A stretch of DNA of 64,000 nucleotides from an uncultured Bacteroidota bacterium (GTDB lineage: Bacteria; Bacteroidota; Bacteroidia; Chitinophagales; Chitinophagaceae): assembly GCA_903819975.1 (NCBI GenBank), contig CAIJFI010000015.1:1-64000 (forward strand). The letters are read 5' to 3'. The notes beneath the pieces are model-generated. The model saw only the letters and a list, made by a program, of their open reading frames with translations. It searched no databases and was not told the DNA's origin. Both the position numbers and the translations under genes were made by a program. Every line of letters starts with the position of its first letter. The first letter of the stretch is position 1. Below, piece after piece: positions 35,797 to 42,707 of this stretch.

Positions 35797-36822
35797 ATGG
35801 GTCCAACAATATATCAATACAATCAGCCTTTTGCACTTGAATGTGGGGTGAGTTTGCCAAAGCTTAAAATAGCATACCATACCTACGGGGAGTTCACTCC
35901 TGGTAAGAAAGTGGCTTGGGTTTGTCATGCATTAACTGCCAACTCGGAAGTGACAGATTGGTGGAAGGGTTTGATTGGGGAAGGTTATTTAATTAACCCA
36001 ACAGATTATTTTATTGTTTGTGCAAATATTATTGGTTCATGCTATGGATCAACAGGACCATTGAGTGTGGAAGATTTAGGAACAGAAATTAGCTTAAATA
36101 ATTTTCCAACTGTGACCATTCGTGATATGGTGCAAGCACATATTTTATTAAGACAACATTTAGGAATAGATAGCATTGATTTATTATTAGGAGGAAGTAT
36201 GGGGGGATACCAAGCATTAGAATGGGCCATCTTTGAACCTACTGTAATAAAAAAAATGTTTTTGATTGCAACATCGCCTTCCGAAAGTGCATGGGGTGTA
36301 GCAGTTCACACTGCGCAACGTTTAGCGATAGAAGCAGATTGTACTTGGAAAGAAGCAACGCCAAATGCAGGTGCGAAGGGATTAAAAGCAGCACGTGCTA
36401 TTGGTATGTTAACATATCGTAATTATGGAATTTTCCAAGAGAAACAAACCGACGAGGATCCAGAAAAGATTGACAATTTTAAAGCATCCTCTTATATCGA
36501 ATATCAAGGCGACAAATTGGTAAAACGATTTAATGCATATAGCTATTGGTTGTTAACAAAATCAATGGATAGTCATCATTTAGCACGTAAGCGTGGAGGA
36601 GACTTAATGACAACTTTGGCTACTATTAAAATACCAACATTTATTATTGGTATTAATAGTGATATTCTTTGTCCATTGGATGAGCAAAGATTTATGGAAC
36701 ACCATATGCCTAATGCAAAATTAATTGCAATAGATTCAATGTATGGACATGATGGTTTTATTATTGAAGCAGTTCAAATTACCAACTTGTTAAAGAGTTG
36801 GTTGGTTTCACAAAACGCATAA
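35797..36822 (+). CDS. metX: Homoserine O-acetyltransferase
   Basis: A 341-residue alpha/beta hydrolase-fold enzyme that acylates homoserine in methionine synthesis. The nucleophile elbow GGSMGG places Ser134 as nucleophile, and the C-terminal Asp and His (NSDILCPLDEQ, YGHDGF) complete the triad. The ATG at 35797 is chosen; a longer TTG start lies inside the promoter box. Acetyl versus succinyl-CoA use is not decided. It is divergent from OsmC and metZ and is followed after 18 bp by a small membrane protein gene. Confidence 0.94.
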   Translation: MGPTIYQYNQPFALECGVSLPKLKIAYHTYGEFTPGKKVAWVCHALTANSEVTDWWKGLIGEGYLINPTDYFIVCANIIGSCYGSTGPLSVEDLGTEISLNNFPTVTIRDMVQAHILLRQHLGIDSIDLLLGGSMGGYQALEWAIFEPTVIKKMFLIATSPSESAWGVAVHTAQRLAIEADCTWKEATPNAGAKGLKAARAIGMLTYRNYGIFQEKQTDEDPEKIDNFKASSYIEYQGDKLVKRFNAYSYWLLTKSMDSHHLARKRGGDLMTTLATIKIPTFIIGINSDILCPLDEQRFMEHHMPNAKLIAIDSMYGHDGFIIEAVQITNLLKSWLVSQNA

Positions 36823-36840
36823 TTTTTAAAATTATACATT

Positions 36841-37005
36841 ATGGGATTTTTTAGACAAATTGGTGAGTACTTGTTTTTAGTAAAACGAGATCCTAAGCAA
36901 GAAAGAACAGGTATGATGAAAGCCATGCATGGCATGAATCGCATTTCCTTAATTATTTTCTTGATTGGATTGATTGTGATTTTAGTGCGTAAGTTTTCAC
37001 ACTAA
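36841..37005 (+). CDS. Small membrane protein, 54 residues (DUF6728-like)
   Basis: A complete ATG-to-TAA frame starting MGFFRQIGEYLFLVKRDPKQ, then a Met-rich linker (GMMKAMHGMNR) and one C-terminal membrane helix (ISLIIFLIGLIVILV) with a basic tail. The layout recalls small Bacteroidota proteins of the DUF6728 type, from memory and not checked. It follows metX after 18 bp and faces lpxB 7 bp away. Function unknown. Confidence 0.75.
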   Translation: MGFFRQIGEYLFLVKRDPKQERTGMMKAMHGMNRISLIIFLIGLIVILVRKFSH

Positions 37006-37012
37006 TCTAAAA

Positions 37013-38125
37013 TTATTTAGACAATTCCTCTTGAACAATAGAAGCTGCAACTTCTGTAGCACTTTGTCCTGTGTATAAATTTTCTTTTAATAATTTATAG
37101 TCGGATTGTATCTGTGCTTTTTTAGCTGTATCATTTAATAAAAGTCCTAATTCCTTTACAAGATTCTTTTTATTCAAATCTGCTTGAATTAATTCTTTCA
37201 CTACTTCTTTGTTCATTATTAAATTTACTAGGGCGATGAATTTAATTTTCACAAAATGTTTAGCTAGTGCAAGTGTAATCGGGTTTCCTTTATAACAAAC
37301 TATTTCAGGCACACCTAGCAACGCTGTTTCTAAGGTTGCAGTCCCACTTGTGACTAAAGCGGCTATGCTATGATTTAATAAGGCATAAGTATTGCTTTTG
37401 ACAATATGTACATTTTTATTCGCAGGCACTAATGAAGCAAACCATTGGTCATCTAATCCTGGTGCTTGTGCAATTGCAAAATGATACTCAGGAAATGCGG
37501 TCACTACAGAAAGCATTTCGGGTAACTTCTTTAAAATTTCTTGTTTTCTACTTCCTGGTAATAATGCAATAATTTTTTCTCCTTCTATTTCTGGCAATGG
37601 GTGAGGGAGTCCATGCTGACTTTCTAAAACCTGCATTAAAGGATGACCAATATAATCTACATCCCAATTCCATCTATCTTTAAAATATTGTTTCTCAAAA
37701 GGGAGAATACATAATAGGCGATCAATACTTTCGCGCATAGCAGGAACTCTGTTTTCTTTCCAGGCCCAAACCTGTGGCGCAATAAAATAAATCACTTTTA
37801 AATTAATTGACTTGGCCCATTTTGCGATACGTAAATTAAATCCTGGATAGTCTACACAAATCAATATATCAGGTTTAAAGTCTAAAATATTTTGTTTGCA
37901 AAATTTGATATTTGATAAAATAGTGCGCAGATTCATTATTACTTCAACGAATCCCATAAATGCTAAACTTCTGTAATGCTTTACCACATTGCCTCCGGCA
38001 GCTTGCATTAAATCACCTCCCCAGCATTGAATGACTGCGTTAGGATCTTTATCCTTGATGGCTTTTATTAAATTGGAGCCGTGTAAGTCGCCGCTAGCTT
38101 CGCCAGCTATAATATAATATCGCAT
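37013..38125 (-). CDS. lpxB: Lipid-A-disaccharide synthase
   Basis: A 370-residue GT-B glycosyltransferase that joins UDP-diacylglucosamine and lipid X, a committed step in lipid A synthesis at the inner membrane. Starts YYIIAGEASGDLHG, with PQVWAWKENR, the LLPGSRKQEI motif and SGTATLETALLG, all typical. It abuts the 98-residue membrane protein gene with no gap and ends the surE-led run. Confidence 0.96.
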   Translation of the reverse strand: MRYYIIAGEASGDLHGSNLIKAIKDKDPNAVIQCWGGDLMQAAGGNVVKHYRSLAFMGFVEVIMNLRTILSNIKFCKQNILDFKPDILICVDYPGFNLRIAKWAKSINLKVIYFIAPQVWAWKENRVPAMRESIDRLLCILPFEKQYFKDRWNWDVDYIGHPLMQVLESQHGLPHPLPEIEGEKIIALLPGSRKQEILKKLPEMLSVVTAFPEYHFAIAQAPGLDDQWFASLVPANKNVHIVKSNTYALLNHSIAALVTSGTATLETALLGVPEIVCYKGNPITLALAKHFVKIKFIALVNLIMNKEVVKELIQADLNKKNLVKELGLLLNDTAKKAQIQSDYKLLKENLYTGQSATEVAASIVQEELSK

Positions 38126-38422
38126 TTATAAAAACCATTTACAGGCTAATGCAATGAATGCATATAGACATGTTGTAATAAAAATACCTTTCGCAACTTT
38201 GTCTTTTTCTTTTTGAAAGAAGAAAGTGAGTATTGCGCCGTTTAATAATAATGAAACACTAATCATTGCAGACAAAATGGATTTTTGCTGAATAAGGAGT
38301 GACAGGAAATCTTGAACACTAAATACACTAAATTTCCATTCGTAGAATCCAATGAATCCTAAAAAGGGGAGTGCTAGTCCTATTAATGTTCCAGTGATAT
38401 AGTTGTCTTTTACCATTTCCAT
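38126..38422 (-). CDS. Hypothetical 3-TM protein between surE and lpxB
   Basis: 98 residues with three hydrophobic segments (about 8-28, 48-70, 80-97) and a charged loop FFFQKEKDK. It overlaps surE by 13 bp and abuts lpxB, so it is probably translated with them. I recognise no domain. Its position suggests an envelope role, but that is only guilt by association. The second Met (residue 3) is an equally possible start. Confidence 0.7.
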   Translation of the reverse strand: MEMVKDNYITGTLIGLALPFLGFIGFYEWKFSVFSVQDFLSLLIQQKSILSAMISVSLLLNGAILTFFFQKEKDKVAKGIFITTCLYAFIALACKWFL

Positions 38423-39195
38423 TTTTTAGTCAACTTTTCTCTGATTACATGGTTGGTTAAATCAAATTGCACAGGAACTACACTAACATAGTTATTTTTT
38501 AAAGCCCAGACATCGGTATCTTTTGACTTATCAAAATTTACAAACTCACCTGTTAGCCAATAATATTTTTTACCATATGGGTCCTTGCGTTCCACGTATT
38601 TTTCTTCGTATTTAGCATATGCTTGCTTACAAATTTTTATTCCTTTAATCAACTTAGTGTCAACTTTTGGAATATTTACATTTAAGCAAAGGTGTTTATC
38701 TAAATTTTTATCTGCTAATACTTGTTCTATGATAATGCCTGCAAAATGAGCTGCAGCTGTAAAGTCAGCTTCAATACTTAGGTCTAATAAACTAAAGCCA
38801 ATACTTGGAATACTTTCAATAGATGCTTCTAGCGCAGCTGACATTGTTCCAGAATAAATCACATTTATAGAGTGGTTAGCGCCATGATTGATACCACTTA
38901 AGCAAATGGTTGGCTTACGATGAAGTACTTTGTCTACAGCTAATTTTACGCAATCTACTGGTGTTCCACTGCATGCGTAGGCTTCCACGCCATCTAAATA
39001 ATCAACTTTTGTCAATCTTAAGTGATGCCCAATGGTAATGGCATGACCCATTCCGCTTTGTGGTTTATCGGGAGCCACAACTACTACCTTGCCAAATGGT
39101 AGGGCAGCTTGCACTAACGCTTTAATTCCAGGGGCAGTGATGCCATCGTCATTGGTAATTAATATTAGAGGTCGTTCAGTTTTTGTTTTAGCCAT
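38410..39195 (-). CDS. surE: 5'/3'-nucleotidase SurE
   Basis: A 261-residue metal-dependent phosphatase for nucleoside monophosphates. The metal loop NDDG is at 15-18 (Asp16, Asp17), with DKPQSGMGHAIT, SGTPVDCVK and SGINHGANH following. It starts just upstream of the small membrane protein and lpxB genes; this gene order is familiar from Bacteroidota. A near-consensus TAACTTGC box lies a few bases before its ATG. Confidence 0.95.
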   Translation of the reverse strand: MAKTKTERPLILITNDDGITAPGIKALVQAALPFGKVVVVAPDKPQSGMGHAITIGHHLRLTKVDYLDGVEAYACSGTPVDCVKLAVDKVLHRKPTICLSGINHGANHSINVIYSGTMSAALEASIESIPSIGFSLLDLSIEADFTAAAHFAGIIIEQVLADKNLDKHLCLNVNIPKVDTKLIKGIKICKQAYAKYEEKYVERKDPYGKKYYWLTGEFVNFDKSKDTDVWALKNNYVSVVPVQFDLTNHVIREKLTKKWKW

Positions 39196-39302
39196 AATGC
39201 AAGTTACTAAGCAAGGCTCTTGCTACAAAAAATTATAACTGAACCAGTTTGCGAAAGGGCTCAACGAAAATTTTTTAAAAAAATTGCTAAAAATATTTGG
39301 AA

Positions 39303-39321
39303 TTACTAAATATATTAGTAA
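39303..39321. promoter_or_regulatory. Operator-like palindrome upstream of the S24 regulator
   Basis: TTACTAA (39303-39309) and TTAGTAA (39315-39321) are inverted repeats across ATATA, ending 21 bp before the ATG. The position suits auto-repression by the XRE/S24 regulator. The AT-richness of the region makes chance possible. Confidence 0.5.
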
Positions 39322-39342
39322 ATTGCACTAAAATCATTAGTT

Positions 39343-40128
39343 ATGTCATACGCAGGTAAGAATTTAAAATACATCAGAAAGCAGCGCGAATGGACACAAG
39401 AGGAAATGGCCAATCAGCTTCAAATTAAACGTTCCTTAGTGGGAGCATATGAAGAAGAAAGGGCAGAACCCCGACTAGAAGTACAGGAAGCGATTTGCGC
39501 TCTATTTAATATTAGTTTGGAAGAATTCCTGTTCCAGGATCTTTCGGAGAAAACAAGTTCTGATTCAGAGAGTGGATCAGGAATCTCATACTTAGACCGT
39601 CGTCGATCTATGAAGATGGATAAGTCAAGTTCATCTGCCCCAATCGTGCCGTTTGTGCCCGTTAAGGCGGCAGCGGGATATTTGGCAGGGTATGCCGATC
39701 CGGAGTTCCTTGACGAGCTCAATACATTTACCCTTCCAATGTTGGCGCCAGGTGATTACCGTGCCTTTGAAATTATAGGAGATAGTATGTTACCAACCCC
39801 AAGCGGAAGCGTGATAGTTGGGGAGAAGGTTGATAGCTTTAAGGACGTAAAAAATTCAAATACCTATATCGTAGTCTCAAATGCAGACGGCGTTGTTTAT
39901 AAGAGAATCATTACCAACGATGATAATAAAGAGAAGCTTACTTTATTGAGTGACAACCCTTTATATGAGCCATATCAAGTAAATAGTCAAGATATAGTAG
40001 AAATTTGGAAGGCTGTTTATATTATCCATAAGGCAGGGGCGCAACCTATGTGGAATGTGGATCAATTAGCTGGTGTAGTGAATAGCTTACAAGATAAAAT
40101 CAGCAATTTGAAGCGTACAATGAACTAG
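39343..40128 (+). CDS. XRE-HTH, LexA/CI-type S24 transcriptional regulator
   Basis: A 261-residue protein: XRE helix-turn-helix at 6-62 (WTQEEMANQLQIKRSLVGAYEE), Ser-rich linker, then a peptidase S24 domain with Ser148 (IIGDSMLP) and Lys187 (VVYKRI) as the serine-lysine dyad. An Ala-Gly pair (111-112, in KAAAGYLAGY) is placed where CI/LexA proteins cleave themselves. The C-terminus has a short coiled coil (VVNSLQDKISNLKR). Likely self-cleaving under stress. It stands alone with no phage genes nearby, so it appears to be a chromosomal regulator. Confidence 0.88.
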   Translation: MSYAGKNLKYIRKQREWTQEEMANQLQIKRSLVGAYEEERAEPRLEVQEAICALFNISLEEFLFQDLSEKTSSDSESGSGISYLDRRRSMKMDKSSSSAPIVPFVPVKAAAGYLAGYADPEFLDELNTFTLPMLAPGDYRAFEIIGDSMLPTPSGSVIVGEKVDSFKDVKNSNTYIVVSNADGVVYKRIITNDDNKEKLTLLSDNPLYEPYQVNSQDIVEIWKAVYIIHKAGAQPMWNVDQLAGVVNSLQDKISNLKRTMN

Positions 40129-40150
40129 TTCTTGTACATTAGATATTGTT

Positions 40151-40180
40151 AAAACCCGGGATAACCTCTCGGGTTTTTTT
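40151..40180 (+). terminator. Intrinsic terminator of the S24 regulator gene
   Basis: AAAACCCG (40151-40158) pairs with CGGGTTTT (40170-40177); the run of T residues continues to 40180. Confidence 0.92.
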
Positions 40181-40229
40181 ATTTCCCTTCTTTGCAATAC
40201 TCTATCTTTTTGGACAAATTGAAAGCGAT

Positions 40230-40389
40230 GTGAAATAGATAAGACTCGAGATTTGAGTCATAGCGTTAAGAAAACACTTGAGCATATCGTTTAGAAATCG
40301 CGCATGTCTGAGCGAAGCGAGTTCGCGATTTTAGATGTGGGAAAGTGTTTTTAGCGTAATGAGGAGCATCGAGAGGATGTCAATTTCAC
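40230..40389. repeat. Large palindromic REP-like element, copy 2
   Basis: Nested inverted repeats: GTGAAAT 40230-40236 with 40383-40389; the arm TAGCGTTAAGAAAACACTT (40261-40279) with 40342-40358; AAATCGCG 40295-40302 with 40324-40331. The apical core GCATGTCTGAGCGAAGCG then AGTTC matches that of the element at 15747-15918 (read on its minus strand), including the following TTTTAGAT and GTGT...TTTTAGCGT. A local GACTC/GAGTC hairpin lies in the left flank. Confidence 0.8.
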
Positions 40390-40410
40390 GCCGCTAATAA
40401 TTATAAATAT

Positions 40411-40449
40411 AAAGGCCTAAACATTTGTTAATCATTTGTTTAGGCCTTT
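40411..40449. terminator. Bidirectional terminator at the guaA 3' end
   Basis: AAAGGCCTAAACA (40411-40423) pairs with TGTTTAGGCCTTT (40437-40449), 13 bp, with A/T tails on both sides. Mainly for guaA on the minus strand. Confidence 0.88.
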
Positions 40450-40473
40450 ATTATTAATATTAAATATGAAGTA

Positions 40474-42009
40474 TTATTCCCATTCTATAGTAGCTGGTGG
40501 TTTACTGCTAATGTCATAAACCACGCGGTTAATGCCTCTAACTTCATTGATGATAGCATTACTAACATGTGCAAGGAACTCGTAAGGAAGGTGAGCCCAA
40601 TCGGCGGTCATTCCATCAACGGATGTAACTGCTCTTAATGCCACAGTGTATTCGTAGGTTCTTTCGTCGCCCATAACACCTACACTTTTAACCGGCAAAA
40701 GAATAGTTCCTGCTTGCCAAACCTTATTGTAAAGGTCAAATTGCTTTAGGGCTTTCATATAAACATCGTCGGCACGTTGAAGAAGGTCTACTTTTTCGGG
40801 AGTAATGTCGCCTAAAATACGAATAGCCAGTCCTGGTCCTGGGAAAGGATGTCTATTAATAAGGTCGGCTGGGATGCCTAATTCAAGGCCTACTTTTCTA
40901 ACCTCATCTTTAAATAAATATCTTAATGGTTCTACTAAGCTAAGGTGTAAGGTATCAGGTAAGCCACCTACGTTATGATGTGATTTAATAGTCTGAGAAG
41001 GTCCATGAACGCTCACGCTTTCAATAACATCTGGATAAATTGTGCCTTGACCTAAGAATTTGGCTTCCAACATGTTAGAAGCTTCTATTTGAAATACATC
41101 TATAAATAGTTTTCCTATTATTTTACGTTTTTCTTCTGGGTCCGATTTGCCAGCTAGGGCATCATAAAACATTTGCTTCGCATCAATTCCCTTAACATTC
41201 AATCCCACTGATTTGTAGATATCTAATACGTTTTGGAACTCATCTTTTCTCAAAACCCCATTGTCTACAAATATCCCATGAAGGCGAGAACCGATGGCCT
41301 TATGTATTAAGGTAGCAGCAACGGTGCTGTCCACACCACCACTTAAAGCCATAATCACATGACCATCTCCAATTTGAGCCTTTAGTTTTTCTACTGTCTC
41401 ATTAACAAATGAAGCTGGGGTCCAATTTTGATGACAACCACAAATTTCCACAAGGAAGTTTTGGATCATTGTTTTACCCTCGGTAGAGTGGTAAACTTCT
41501 GGGTGGAATTGGAAACCGTGTAGGCTATTCCCAGCGTCTGCCTTTTTTCGGAAAGCTGCTACTGGAATGCTATCGGTATCTGCTAATAGTTCAAAATTAT
41601 CTGGTAGCTGGGTAATGGAGTCGCTATGGCTCATCCAAACCTGACTATTGTTGGCTATATTTTTAAATATGATATCGTCCTTTTGAATTCTCAATTGTGC
41701 ACGCCCATATTCTCTCTTATTGGACTTTTCAACCTTGCCTCCAAAATTCTTAGCACTTAACTGAGCCCCGTAGCAAACAGTCAATACTGGAAGTTTATCC
41801 AACATAGCTTTAATGTCTACATTGGGTGCGTCAGCTTCATTTACACTGGCAGGGGAACCGCTCAATATGATTCCTTTTAAAGAACTATCAAATTGGATAG
41901 TGGTATTAAAGGGCTTAATCTCACAATAAACATTTGCTTCTCTTACTGCACGAGCAATAAGTTGCGTGTATTGACTTCCGAAGTCGAGGATAAGTATTTT
42001 TTCAGTCAT
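40474..42009 (-). CDS. guaA: GMP synthase (glutamine-hydrolysing)
   Basis: A 511-residue enzyme that makes GMP from XMP. Glutamine amidotransferase domain with Cys79 (TVCYGAQ) and the His/Glu of [13 protein letters not shown]-loop ATPase domain with [13 protein letters not shown]-terminal dimerisation domain ending IEWE. The ATG at 42009 is preferred over a five-codon extension. A TATCTTCG box lies 4 bp before the start codon. Confidence 0.97.
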   Translation of the reverse strand: MTEKILILDFGSQYTQLIARAVREANVYCEIKPFNTTIQFDSSLKGIILSGSPASVNEADAPNVDIKAMLDKLPVLTVCYGAQLSAKNFGGKVEKSNKREYGRAQLRIQKDDIIFKNIANNSQVWMSHSDSITQLPDNFELLADTDSIPVAAFRKKADAGNSLHGFQFHPEVYHSTEGKTMIQNFLVEICGCHQNWTPASFVNETVEKLKAQIGDGHVIMALSGGVDSTVAATLIHKAIGSRLHGIFVDNGVLRKDEFQNVLDIYKSVGLNVKGIDAKQMFYDALAGKSDPEEKRKIIGKLFIDVFQIEASNMLEAKFLGQGTIYPDVIESVSVHGPSQTIKSHHNVGGLPDTLHLSLVEPLRYLFKDEVRKVGLELGIPADLINRHPFPGPGLAIRILGDITPEKVDLLQRADDVYMKALKQFDLYNKVWQAGTILLPVKSVGVMGDERTYEYTVALRAVTSVDGMTADWAHLPYEFLAHVSNAIINEVRGINRVVYDISSKPPATIEWE

Positions 42010-42013
42010 GACG

Positions 42014-42021
42014 CGAAGATA
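42014..42021 (-). promoter_or_regulatory. -7-like box of guaA
   Basis: The minus strand reads TATCTTCG, one base from TAnnTTTG, with four bases to the ATG. trpS has the same octamer at 8477-8484. Confidence 0.4.
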
Positions 42022-42089
42022 CATTGAATTTTTATGCGTCTTTTAACGAATAATACACAAGTTTTTAGCAACAGGGCTAATAGGTAACA

Positions 42090-42115
42090 AAAAAATCCCG
42101 CCGATTAGGCGGGAT
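42090..42115 (-). terminator. Intrinsic terminator of rpsT
   Basis: ATCCCGCC (42095-42102) pairs with GGCGGGAT (42108-42115) over a 5-nt loop, and the minus strand then reads six or more T residues. Confidence 0.93.
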
Positions 42116-42156
42116 TCAATATAATAATAGACTACTCTAATGAGTATGCTAATTAA

Positions 42157-42426
42157 TTACTTCTTTTTAGCAACTGGAGCGACAGCAGTGTGTCTAGCCA
42201 ATTTGCTCTTTAAATTAGCAGCTTTGTTTTTATGGATAATTCCACGTTTTGCTAATTTATCAATTTGAGAAATGATATTTGGTAATTTCTCGTTGTAAGT
42301 AGCTTGCTCACCGATAGTTTTTAAATCACGAATTGCATTACGTGTAGTTTTACCATAATAACGGTTTCTATCGCGACGTTTAGTTGCTTGTCTTACATCT
42401 TTTTTGGTAGCCGAATGATTTGCCAT
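42157..42426 (-). CDS. rpsT: 30S ribosomal protein S20
   Basis: An 89-residue, very basic protein that binds 16S rRNA early in 30S assembly. It starts ANHSATKKDVRQATKRRDRN, has the typical long helical pattern, and ends in KKK. A -7 box lies 24 bp upstream and a strong terminator follows, so it is a single-gene unit. Confidence 0.96.
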   Translation of the reverse strand: MANHSATKKDVRQATKRRDRNRYYGKTTRNAIRDLKTIGEQATYNEKLPNIISQIDKLAKRGIIHKNKAANLKSKLARHTAVAPVAKKK

Positions 42427-42449
42427 GTACTAATTAATTTTCAGGAGGG

Positions 42450-42457
42450 CAAAGGTA
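42450..42457 (-). promoter_or_regulatory. -7 box of rpsT
   Basis: The minus strand reads TACCTTTG, a full TAnnTTTG match, 23 bp before the ATG. Confidence 0.6.
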
Positions 42458-42707
42458 AGGGAAGAAGCCTAATAATTAAAATTAAAATGAAAAAAAATAT
42501 AAAAAGTATTTAACTTACTGATAATCAGTACTTTATATTATTTTGTCTTATTCATGTTTTTTTGAAGTTAAACAAGACAAAACTGCTCATTTTTGAAATG
42601 CGAAAACTCTTTTAAATGCATTCCTTTTAGCCTATTTTTTCCTTTAAAATCAATCATTTAACCCGATATTTGCCCTCTTAGTATTCAACATAAAGAAAGC
42701 AATCTAA

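Larger units (their letters stand above)
40129..40473. other. 345-bp convergent gap: two terminators and a REP-like element
   Basis: No coding frame is credible here. It holds a terminator for the S24 regulator (40151-40180), a large palindromic element (about 40230-40389) and a bidirectional terminator next to guaA (40411-40449). Confidence 0.85.
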
